A stretch of 34,216 nt of DNA from JBOGJI01 sp050747865. Its GTDB lineage: Bacteria > Acidobacteriota > Thermoanaerobaculia > Multivoradales > JAHEKO01. The stretch's first letter is position 1. Each line of letters opens with the position of its first letter. A model generated the notes under the pieces. The model had not been told where the DNA came from, did not search any database, and saw only the letters and a program-made list of their open reading frames with translations. The stretch covers positions 1-34,216 of the forward strand of contig JBOGJI010000286.1 of the NCBI GenBank assembly GCA_050747865.1, written 5' to 3'. Both the position numbers and the translations under genes were made by a program. Positions 20,673-28,009 of this stretch are shown piece by piece.

Positions 20673-23600
20673 ATGTCCTACGCGTCACTCCGCCCTGCAC
20701 CACCCGCGCCGCCTGCGCCGCGTCGCCACCACCGCTGGCCGCGCCGCCTGGCGCTTCTCTGCTGCCTCGTCGCCGTCCCGGCCGCCGTGCCGGCGGGCGA
20801 CGCCACCGTCGGCGTGCGCGACGCGCAGGTGATCGCGGACGAGCCCGGCACCTTCCCGCTGCCCTTCGTCATCGAGCGCGGCGGCGACGACGCCGACGGA
20901 GTGCGCCTGCTCGTCGAGACGGCGCCGGGAGGGCCGAACCCCGGCACGCCGGGCGTGGACTACGTCCCCCTGCCGCCCGGCACCGAGGTGCTGCTGGCTC
21001 CCGGGGAGACCGGCGGGACGGTAACCGTGGAGGCGATCGGCGACTCCGCGCCCGGACCGGACGAGACCCTGCTGCTGCGGTTGACCGGGGCGCAGGCGTT
21101 CGCGCCGCAGCCGCGGCTGCGGCCGACCGCCATGCACTACCGCGTCTGCTGCCTCAGCCGGGCGCTGGCGACGGCAGACGTCAACGGTGACGGCGATCCG
21201 GACATCATCACCGGCAACGACAATAGTGCCAACTTCTCGGTACTGCTGAGCGACGGCGACGGCGGCTTCGCCGACGCCGTCGACTACCCCGTGACGGGCG
21301 AGATCTCGCTGTTCAGCGTCGTCGTCGCGATCGGCGACGCCACCGGGGACGGCTTTGCCGATGTCGTCGCCACCGGCTTCAACGCCACCACCATCGAGGT
21401 GTTCGCCGGCGACGGCACGGGTACCTTCGCGGCGCCGATTTTGGTTCCGCTGGGCAACGGCGACGTGCCGAGCGCGGTGGTCACGGCCGACGTGAACGGC
21501 GACGGGAACCAGGACATCCTCACCAGCGACGGCGGGGACAACACCATCTCGGTGCTGCTCGGCGACGGCGACGGCGGCTTCTCGACCGCCGAGAGCTTCG
21601 CCACCGGCGCCTTCCCCAACGGCCTCGCCGTCGCCGAGGTCACCGGCGACGGCCATCTGGACGTCATCACCTCCAACTTCGAGGGCGACGGGGTGTCGCT
21701 GCTCGCCGGCGACGGCAGCGGTCAGTTCGCGGCGCCCCAGCCGCTCTCCATCGGCGCCGACGCCACCCCGCTGTCGGTGACGGTGGCGGACGCGACCGGC
21801 GACGGCGTGCCGGACATCGTCACTGCGAACCAGTTCGGCGGCGGCGGCTTCCCGCCGCCGGAGACCCCCGGCACCGTCTCGGTGCTGGCCGGCGACGGCG
21901 CCGGCGGCTTCGACGAGGCGCAGCAGATCTCGCTGGAGGGAGCTCTCGGGCGGGCGCAGGAGGTGGCGGTTGGCGACGTCACCGCGGACGGTGAGCCGGA
22001 CATCGTGGCCGCCCGCCCGATCGACAACACGGTCACCCTTCTCGCCGGCGACGGCGCGGGCGGTTTCGCGGCCCCAACGGACGTCCCCGCCGGGTTCGGC
22101 CCCAACCCCATCGCGATCGAAGACGTCACCGCCGATGGCCATCTCGACGTGATCACCGCCAACGCCGTCAGCAGCAACGTCTCGATCCTCCCGGGTGACG
22201 GCGCCGGCAACGTCGGGTTCCCGGGGAACCACGACGTCGGTCAGGCGCCTTACTCCGTGGTTAGCGTCGACCTGAATCACGACGGCCATCCCGACGTCGC
22301 CACCGCCAACGCCTTCAGCAACGATGTCTCCGTGTTGATCAACGACGGCGTCGGTGGGTTCGCCGGAGCGGTCAACCACGGGGTCGGCAACTTCCCGAAC
22401 TGGATCACCCACGGCGACATCGACGGCAACGGCGACCGCGACCTGATCACCGCTAATTTCGGTGGCGATGTCTCGGTGTTACTCGGCGACGGCGCCGGGG
22501 GCTTCGCCGAGGCGATGCACTTCAGCGTCGGCGAGGGCTTCGTGAGCCCGTACGCGGTCGCCGTGGCCGACATCGACGACAACGGTCACCAGGACGTCGC
22601 CACCGCGAACACCGACGGCTTCTCCACCCACAGCGTCTCGGTCCTCCTCGCCGATGGCGCCGGAAGCTTCCTCGAGCCCATGGTGATCGAAGGAGCCGCC
22701 CAGACTCCGCAATCGATCGCCCTCGAAGACGTAACCGGTGACGGAAACGTGGACATCCTGGTCACCAGCTTCGACACCGCCGAGGTGGCGCTGCTGGCCG
22801 GCGACGGCGCCGGGGGCTTCGACACCCCGGCGCACTTCGCCACCGACGTCGGCCCGGTCTTCGTCGTCGTCTCCGACGTGACCACTGACGGCAACCTCGA
22901 CCTGATCACCTTGAATCACACGGCGCAAAGTGTGTCGGTATTGGCCGGAGACGGCGCCGGCGGGTTCGGAGTCGCCGACCACTTCGCGATCTTCGACGTC
23001 GAAGGCGTGCCGTGCACCGTCAATCCCGACGCCGACTGCCCGTGGGCGTGGGGCCTGGCCGTCGCCGACGTCACCGGCGACGGGGCTCCGGACATCGCCA
23101 CCGCCAATACCAACAACAACACCCTCTCTGTTCTGCCCAACGACGGCAACGGTGAGTTTCCCGGCTTCACCGCCTACGACACCGGCACACAACCCGGCGC
23201 CGTGGCGGTCGCCGACGTGACCGGCGACGGCAACTTCGACATCATCACGTCGAATCGCGAGAACCACAACATCTCCGTCCACGCCAACCTGCTGGTCCGG
23301 GTGGACCTGGTCGACGACGAAGCGCTCGGCGTCATCATCACCGACCCCCGGCCGCTGATGTTCTTCCCGGCCAGCCTCGACCTGGGCGAGGTCGAGGTCG
23401 GCACCAGCGGCGCGCCGCAGCTGGCCGAGCTGCAGAACACCGGCGAGGTCGACGCGGTAGGGCTGGAGTTCCAGATGCTCGGCGGCGACTTCGACGCCGA
23501 CACCGGCGACTGCGGGACCACCCTGCCCGCCGGGGCGACCTGCCAGGTCGCCGTCACCTTCTCGCCGTCGGCCGGCGGGCCGGCGACCGCGACGCTGACG

Positions 23601-24602
23601 GTGAGCAGCGACCAGGCGGAAGTGGCGGGTCTGTTCCTCGGCGGCTACGGCTACGGTGAAGGGATCGTCACTCCCGTGGGCCTGGCGGCCGACTTCTCCG
23701 TCCTCGATTCGGACGGCAACGGCGTCTTCGAGCCGGGAGAGCTGGTCGAGGTGGCGCCCGCGTGGCGCAACGACGATCTCGACGACGCCGCGCTCACGGG
23801 TGAGGCGTCGCAGTTCGGCGGCCCGGACGGTGCCAGCTACACCCTGGCGCTCGACGATGCCGACTACGGCGTCCTCGGCTTCGGCGAGATCGGCAGCTGT
23901 GCCGAGACGGGTGTCTGCTACCGGCTCGGCGTCGACGACCCCGCCGTGCGCCCGGCGACGCACTGGGAGGCCGCGTTCGTCGAGACCCTCTCGGACGACA
24001 CCACGCAGTCCTGGATCCTGCACATCGGCGACAGTTTCACCGACGTGCCGCGAACCAGCCTCTTCTACCCCGCCATCGAGACGCTGCTCCACCACGGGGT
24101 CACCAGCGGCTGCACGGGCACCGGATATTGCCCCGCGGGCTCGGTCACACGCGCCCAGATGCCGGTGTTCGTTCTCAAGGCCCTGGAAGGCCCCGACTAC
24201 CTGCCGCCGGCCTGCGAGGAGGGAGACGCGGTCTTCACCGACGTGCCGTTCGATGATCCGTTCTGCCCGTGGATCGAGGAGCTGGCGAATCGCGGCGTGG
24301 TCGCCGGCTGCGGGAGCGGCGCCTATTGCCCCGCCAGCCCGGTGACCCGGGACCAGATGGCGGTCTTCCTGTTGAAGACGTTCGAGGGTGGGGGCTTCGC
24401 GCCTCCGGCCTGCACCGGCACGTTCGCCGACGTACCCTGCCCCTCGCTGTTCGCCGCCTGGGTCGAAGAGCTCTTCGAGCGCGGCATCACCGCCGGTTGT
24501 GCCGGCGAGCCGCTGACCTATTGTCCCGCCGCGGCAGCCAACCGGGGGCAGATGGCCGCCTTCATCACCCGGACCTTCGGCCTCGAGCTCTACGGGCCGT
24601 AG
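20673..24602 (+). CDS. Large secreted FG-GAP repeat protein with Calx-beta and SLH domains
   Basis: The ATG at 20673 follows GGAGG (20659-20663). The frame could start at a GTG at 20658, but that would remove the Shine-Dalgarno. The 1309-residue protein has a signal sequence ('RRLALLCCLVAVPAAVPAG'), a Calx-beta domain (about 45-150), then 14 FG-GAP/VCBS repeats of about 51 residues (about 160-875) of the form 'VADVTGDGxxDIxTAN...VSVLxGDGxGGF', whose Asp-rich DxNxDGxxD loops normally bind calcium. Next come an ASPM/HYDIN-like Ig domain (about 890-990, 'LDLGEVEVGTSGAPQ'), an uncharacterised region, and three S-layer-homology modules (about 1120-1309), each with a 'TDVP' or 'ADVP' start, a 'GC...YCP' pair and 'RxQM'. 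It is probably displayed on the cell surface. It ends 22 bases from convergent nuoI. Confidence 0.9.
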   Translation: MSYASLRPAPPAPPAPRRHHRWPRRLALLCCLVAVPAAVPAGDATVGVRDAQVIADEPGTFPLPFVIERGGDDADGVRLLVETAPGGPNPGTPGVDYVPLPPGTEVLLAPGETGGTVTVEAIGDSAPGPDETLLLRLTGAQAFAPQPRLRPTAMHYRVCCLSRALATADVNGDGDPDIITGNDNSANFSVLLSDGDGGFADAVDYPVTGEISLFSVVVAIGDATGDGFADVVATGFNATTIEVFAGDGTGTFAAPILVPLGNGDVPSAVVTADVNGDGNQDILTSDGGDNTISVLLGDGDGGFSTAESFATGAFPNGLAVAEVTGDGHLDVITSNFEGDGVSLLAGDGSGQFAAPQPLSIGADATPLSVTVADATGDGVPDIVTANQFGGGGFPPPETPGTVSVLAGDGAGGFDEAQQISLEGALGRAQEVAVGDVTADGEPDIVAARPIDNTVTLLAGDGAGGFAAPTDVPAGFGPNPIAIEDVTADGHLDVITANAVSSNVSILPGDGAGNVGFPGNHDVGQAPYSVVSVDLNHDGHPDVATANAFSNDVSVLINDGVGGFAGAVNHGVGNFPNWITHGDIDGNGDRDLITANFGGDVSVLLGDGAGGFAEAMHFSVGEGFVSPYAVAVADIDDNGHQDVATANTDGFSTHSVSVLLADGAGSFLEPMVIEGAAQTPQSIALEDVTGDGNVDILVTSFDTAEVALLAGDGAGGFDTPAHFATDVGPVFVVVSDVTTDGNLDLITLNHTAQSVSVLAGDGAGGFGVADHFAIFDVEGVPCTVNPDADCPWAWGLAVADVTGDGAPDIATANTNNNTLSVLPNDGNGEFPGFTAYDTGTQPGAVAVADVTGDGNFDIITSNRENHNISVHANLLVRVDLVDDEALGVIITDPRPLMFFPASLDLGEVEVGTSGAPQLAELQNTGEVDAVGLEFQMLGGDFDADTGDCGTTLPAGATCQVAVTFSPSAGGPATATLTVSSDQAEVAGLFLGGYGYGEGIVTPVGLAADFSVLDSDGNGVFEPGELVEVAPAWRNDDLDDAALTGEASQFGGPDGASYTLALDDADYGVLGFGEIGSCAETGVCYRLGVDDPAVRPATHWEAAFVETLSDDTTQSWILHIGDSFTDVPRTSLFYPAIETLLHHGVTSGCTGTGYCPAGSVTRAQMPVFVLKALEGPDYLPPACEEGDAVFTDVPFDDPFCPWIEELANRGVVAGCGSGAYCPASPVTRDQMAVFLLKTFEGGGFAPPACTGTFADVPCPSLFAAWVEELFERGITAGCAGEPLTYCPAAAANRGQMAAFITRTFGLELYGP
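21155..23295 (+). repeat. Fourteen FG-GAP repeats in the secreted protein gene
   Basis: About 150-bp coding repeats. I count 13 complete units and a final one that keeps only its calcium loop. Units 5 and 13 have insertions (a Gly/Pro loop and a Cys-containing loop 'VPCTVNPDADCPW'). Fourteen blades equals two seven-bladed propellers. Repetition is at the protein level with silent divergence, so the units are old. Confidence 0.85.
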
Positions 24603-24624
24603 ATCGGGTCCTGAAGCGGCCGCG

Positions 24625-25209
24625 TCAGGTCGCGTTGGCGCCCTCGCGGGCGGCGGCCACCAGGTCGACGGGGGCGGCCTCCTCGGGGTAGCGCGGGCGG
24701 TAGCCGAGCTGCTTCTCGTCGAAGGTGAAGGGCTTCAGGAGATCGGCCTTGCCGACGATCGACTGGTCGCGGGTGAAGTAGGCCATGTCGTGGTTGTTGG
24801 ACATGATGATCGCCTCTTCCGGGCAGGCGTCGACGCAATAGCCGCAGAAGACGCAGCGCAACATGTCGATCTCATAGACCAACGGGTACTTCTCGATGTT
24901 GACGTCGGGGTGCTCGCCGGCCTCGATGTGGATGCATTCGGCCGGGCAGGCCTGGGCGCAGAGGTAGCAGGCGACGCAGCGGATCGAGCCGTCGGGGCGG
25001 GTGGTCAAGATGTGGTGGCCGCGGTAGCGGTGGCTGTATTGGCGCCGCTTCTCCGGGTATTCGATGGTGTAGCGCCGCTTGCGGTCGAACAGATTGCGCA
25101 GGAAGTGCCGCAGGGTCACCAGCATGCCGGGGAAAAGCGGCAGGTAGAGACGTTCGGCGAGCGTCATCTTGCGCGGCCGCACGGTCGAGGGGATCTGGAT
25201 CTCGCTCAT
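24625..25209 (-). CDS. nuoI: NADH-quinone oxidoreductase subunit I
   Basis: A 194-residue ferredoxin-like subunit of complex I. Two 4Fe-4S motifs of the CxxCxxCxxxCP type bind clusters N6a and N6b: Cys78/81/84/88 ('CVACYLCAQACP') and Cys119/122/125/129 ('CVFCGYCVDACP'). The segment 'IEYPEKRRQYSHRYRGHH' is conserved NuoI sequence. The ATG at 25209 overlaps the nuoCD stop by ATGA; a longer frame upstream to 25533 is antisense-like noise. NuoI passes electrons from NuoG toward NuoB in the peripheral arm. It directly follows nuoCD here, with no nuoE, F, G or H in between. Confidence 0.94.
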   Translation of the reverse strand: MSEIQIPSTVRPRKMTLAERLYLPLFPGMLVTLRHFLRNLFDRKRRYTIEYPEKRRQYSHRYRGHHILTTRPDGSIRCVACYLCAQACPAECIHIEAGEHPDVNIEKYPLVYEIDMLRCVFCGYCVDACPEEAIIMSNNHDMAYFTRDQSIVGKADLLKPFTFDEKQLGYRPRYPEEAAPVDLVAAAREGANAT

Positions 25210-26909
25210 CGCTCGAGCTCCCCGGCGATGACGTTCAAGCCCCCGAGGGTGACGACCGCATCGGAGAGCGCGCCGCCGTTGATGAGCCGTGAGAAGGTCG
25301 AGAAGATCGGAAAGCAGGGCGGGCGCACCTTGATGCGGTACGGCATGGCCGTCCCGTCGCTGATGACGTAGAAGCCCAGCTCGCCGTTGCCCCCTTCGGT
25401 CATCAGGTAGAGCTCGCCGGGAGGCACCTGGATGCCGTCCACGATCAGCTTGAAGTGGTAGATCATGGCCTCCATCTCGTTGTAGGCCTTCTCTTTGGGC
25501 GGCAGGGCGACGTGCGGATCGTCGACGATCCACGGGCCTTCCGGCATGCCGCGCTCAACGAGCTGGCGGATGATCGAGAGCGACTGCTCGATCTCCAGCA
25601 TGCGGATCCGGAAGCGGTCGTAGACGTCGCCGCCGAAGAGCACCGGGACCTCCCAGTCGACGGTGTCGTAGAGGTCGTAGGGATGGGCGCGGCGCACGTC
25701 GTAGCCGACGCCGGAGGCGCGCAGGCACGGCCCCGTCCAGCCCCAGTTCACCGCCTCCTCGCCGGAGATCGCCGCCACCCCCACCGCGCGATCCATCCAG
25801 ATGCGGTTGCGGGTGATCAGCTTGTCGACGTCGGCGATGAACGGCGGGATGATCTCGAGCAGCCGCTTGCAACGGCCCAGGAAGTCGGGCGGCAGCTCGG
25901 CGATCAGCCCGCCGATGCGGGTGCCCGACACGGTGAGCCGCGCCCCGGTGACCGCCTCCAGCAGGCCGTAGATCTCCTCCCGCGGCTGGAACATGTACCA
26001 GAAGTTGGAGAGCGCCCCGGCGTCCACCAGCGTCGTGCCGTTGCACACGCAGTGGTCCATGATGCGCGAGAACTCGGACAGGATGGTGCGCGCCCACACC
26101 GCCCTCGGCGGCACCTCGATCCCCAACATGCTCTCCACCGTGCGGCAATAGGCGACATTGTTGATGAAGCTCGAGCAGTAGTTGAGGCGGTCGGTATAGG
26201 GGATCACCTGCTGCCAGGTGTGCGTCTCGCACATCTTCTCGAAGCAGCGGTGCAGGTAGCCGATCTCGACTTCGCTGGCCGCGATGGCCTCGCCGTCGAG
26301 CACGGCGACGACGCGGAAGGTGCCGTGCATCGCCGGGTGCGAGGGCCCGATGTTGATCGTCATGCGCTCGAACATCTCGTCCCCGTCACCATCCGGGGGC
26401 ACCGGCCGCGGCCGGTACATCTTGTCCTCGGTGAGGATCCAGCGCCTGGCCGCGTCGTAGTCCTTGCGCAGCGGGTAACCCTGAAAGGCCTCGTGGGTGA
26501 GCAGCCGCCGCAGATTGGGGTGGCCCTCGAAGCGGAAGCCGAACATTTCGTAGGCCTCGCGCTCAAACCAGTCGGCGGCCTTCCACACCGGGATGAGGCT
26601 GGGCAGCGTCGGGTCGGCCTCGGTCACGGGAACCTTGAGGCGCAGTCGCTCGGCGCGCGGGATCGAATAGAGGTGGTAGACCGCCTCGAAGCGGCCCCCA
26701 GCCTCGTCCGTACGGTCGGGAAAGTCGACGCCGCAGAGGTCGAGCAGCAGGTCGAAGCGGGTATCGGCGCCGTTGCGCAGGTCGCGCGCCAGCTCCGGCA
26801 GGATCTCGCGCGCCACTACCCAGGTGGGCTGGTCCAGCCCCTCCTGCGGGACGATGCTGCCCGGCGGGTACTTATCCAGCAGCGGCGGCCGCTCGGCCAG
26901 CGTCGGCAA
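25206..26909 (-). CDS. nuoCD: NADH-quinone oxidoreductase subunit C/D fusion
   Basis: A 567-residue fusion. Residues about 1-150 are NuoC (30-kDa family: 'FDLLLDLCGVDFPDR', 'VWKAADWFEREAYEMFGFRF', 'LRRLLTHEAFQGYPLRKDY'). The rest is NuoD (49-kDa family), starting 'INIGPSHPAMHGTFRVV' with the quinone-site His region, 'EIGYLHRCFEKMCE', 'SYCSS'-like 'LNYCSSFINNVAYC' and ending 'VVTLGGLNVIAGELER'. The start is TTG at 26909, inside the end of nuoB (38-base overlap) and preceded by AGGAG; no ATG or GTG could replace it without losing NuoC sequence. Fusion of C and D is known in several bacterial groups. Confidence 0.93.
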   Translation of the reverse strand: MPTLAERPPLLDKYPPGSIVPQEGLDQPTWVVAREILPELARDLRNGADTRFDLLLDLCGVDFPDRTDEAGGRFEAVYHLYSIPRAERLRLKVPVTEADPTLPSLIPVWKAADWFEREAYEMFGFRFEGHPNLRRLLTHEAFQGYPLRKDYDAARRWILTEDKMYRPRPVPPDGDGDEMFERMTINIGPSHPAMHGTFRVVAVLDGEAIAASEVEIGYLHRCFEKMCETHTWQQVIPYTDRLNYCSSFINNVAYCRTVESMLGIEVPPRAVWARTILSEFSRIMDHCVCNGTTLVDAGALSNFWYMFQPREEIYGLLEAVTGARLTVSGTRIGGLIAELPPDFLGRCKRLLEIIPPFIADVDKLITRNRIWMDRAVGVAAISGEEAVNWGWTGPCLRASGVGYDVRRAHPYDLYDTVDWEVPVLFGGDVYDRFRIRMLEIEQSLSIIRQLVERGMPEGPWIVDDPHVALPPKEKAYNEMEAMIYHFKLIVDGIQVPPGELYLMTEGGNGELGFYVISDGTAMPYRIKVRPPCFPIFSTFSRLINGGALSDAVVTLGGLNVIAGELER

Positions 26910-27393
26910 CGCTCCCCTTCTCCTTTCCTTCCCTGGCCGCCCGAGCCCGCTCGCGCTGGATCCGCTCCTTGATCTGCAGGATGCCGTACATCAGCCCCTC
27001 GGGGCTGGGCGGGCACCCGGGCACGTAGACGTCGACCGGGATGATCTCGTCGATGCCCTGCATGACGTGGTAGGCGCGGTAGAAGCCCCCTGAGCAGGCG
27101 CAGGCGCCCATCGACACCACCCACTTGGGGTCGGGCATCTGCTCGTAGATGCGCTTCAGCACCGGCCCCATCTTGTCGGTGATGGTCCCGGCGACGATCA
27201 AGAGGTCGCTCTGGCGCGGCGAGAAGCGGACCACCTCGTAGCCGAAGCGCGACATGTCGTAGTGCGAGGAGACCGTGCTCATGAACTCGATGGCGCAGCA
27301 GGCGGTGCCGAACGGCAGCGGCCAGAAGGAGTTGCTCTGCGCCCACTCCTCCAGCTTCGCCAGCCGGGTGGTCATCCAGGATTCACCGATCAT
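26872..27393 (-). CDS. nuoB: NADH-quinone oxidoreductase subunit B
   Basis: A 173-residue subunit that carries cluster N2, the last electron donor to quinone. The ligand Cys are visible as 'TACCAIEF', 'GACACSGG' and 'PGCPPSPEGL'. The C-terminus has an Ala-rich, charged extension ('RARAAREGKEKGSVADAG') where nuoCD overlaps. A GAGGGA sequence precedes the ATG and TACACT lies 23 nt upstream, so this gene appears to have a normal leader. nuoA, which usually precedes nuoB, is missing; a rubrerythrin-like gene is there instead. Confidence 0.95.
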   Translation of the reverse strand: MIGESWMTTRLAKLEEWAQSNSFWPLPFGTACCAIEFMSTVSSHYDMSRFGYEVVRFSPRQSDLLIVAGTITDKMGPVLKRIYEQMPDPKWVVSMGACACSGGFYRAYHVMQGIDEIIPVDVYVPGCPPSPEGLMYGILQIKERIQRERARAAREGKEKGSVADAGRAAAAAG

Positions 27394-27416
27394 CGCGGTC
27401 GTTCCCTCACACCGGC

Positions 27417-27422
27417 AGTGTA
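27417..27422 (-). promoter_or_regulatory. Candidate -10 box of nuoB-nuoCD-nuoI
   Basis: TACACT on the minus strand, 23 nt before the nuoB ATG, in the 42-base gap after the rubrerythrin-like gene. A GAGGGA ribosome site lies between. It suggests nuoB can be transcribed separately from the upstream gene. Confidence 0.3.
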
Positions 27423-27435
27423 ACGCACGGAACGG

Positions 27436-27840
27436 TCACGCGGCGGTGCTGATGTCGCCGGGAGCGGCCTGGGTCTCGAGACGCAGGCGCTCGAGGCGGC
27501 GGGCGTGCTCGCGCTGCGCCTCGACGACGCCACTCATCGCCTCCGCGGTCGCCGCGTCGACGTCCCGCATCATCTTGGGATAGAGGACCTCGTTCTCGAA
27601 CTCCTCTTCGGCCAGCGCGTCGGCGATCGCCCGGTCCTCGTGCCGCACCTGTCCCGCGGCCTCGAGCATGCGGACGGCGAGCGCGTCCTTGGCCTCGGCC
27701 AGCTCGCGCCAGCGTCGGGCGAGATTCGGCTTCCCCTCACTGTCCGCCCGCTCGGCCTGGGCGCGGCAGCGGGCGGCGCTCACGGCCTCGGCGGTGAACC
27801 CCGTCTTCAGGTGCTCCTGGGCACGTGGCAGTCTCGACAC
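27436..27840 (-). CDS. Rubrerythrin/ferritin-like four-helix protein, divergent
   Basis: A 134-residue all-helical protein. The GTG at 27840 has a strong GGAGGAG 8 nt upstream and is preferred to the frame start at 27888. The order of helices resembles rubrerythrin: 'GFTAEAVSAARCRAQAERAD...ARRWRELAEAKDALAVRML' for the first half and 'ADALAEEEFENEVLYPKMM...VVEAQREHARRLERL' for the second. The second half keeps Glu ('EEEFENE') and the ExxH ligands ('EAQREHA'); in the first half the His of ExxH is Leu (EAKDAL). A normal di-iron site is therefore doubtful. No rubredoxin-like CxxC domain is present. It may still bind metal or act structurally. It is upstream of nuoB, 42 bases apart. Confidence 0.6.
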   Translation of the reverse strand: MSRLPRAQEHLKTGFTAEAVSAARCRAQAERADSEGKPNLARRWRELAEAKDALAVRMLEAAGQVRHEDRAIADALAEEEFENEVLYPKMMRDVDAATAEAMSGVVEAQREHARRLERLRLETQAAPGDISTAA

Positions 27841-28009
27841 GATCCGCTCTCCTCCGATGGTGATCGACCGGCTATGTAGGAATCGCAACCGGTTTCCTTG
27901 CCGGCTCGTGACATTCTAACAGTCGGCCGCGCGACGGCCGGCCTCGGAATTTTCGGCGCCCGGCGTCGTAGGACAGACGGGGCACGAGTCGCGTCCCGGC
28001 CACCGATCC

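Noticed and set aside
21155..23295. Regular repeats that could suggest a CRISPR or minisatellite array
   Set aside because: The repeats are in frame, about 51 codons long, vary in DNA sequence and encode FG-GAP propeller blades.
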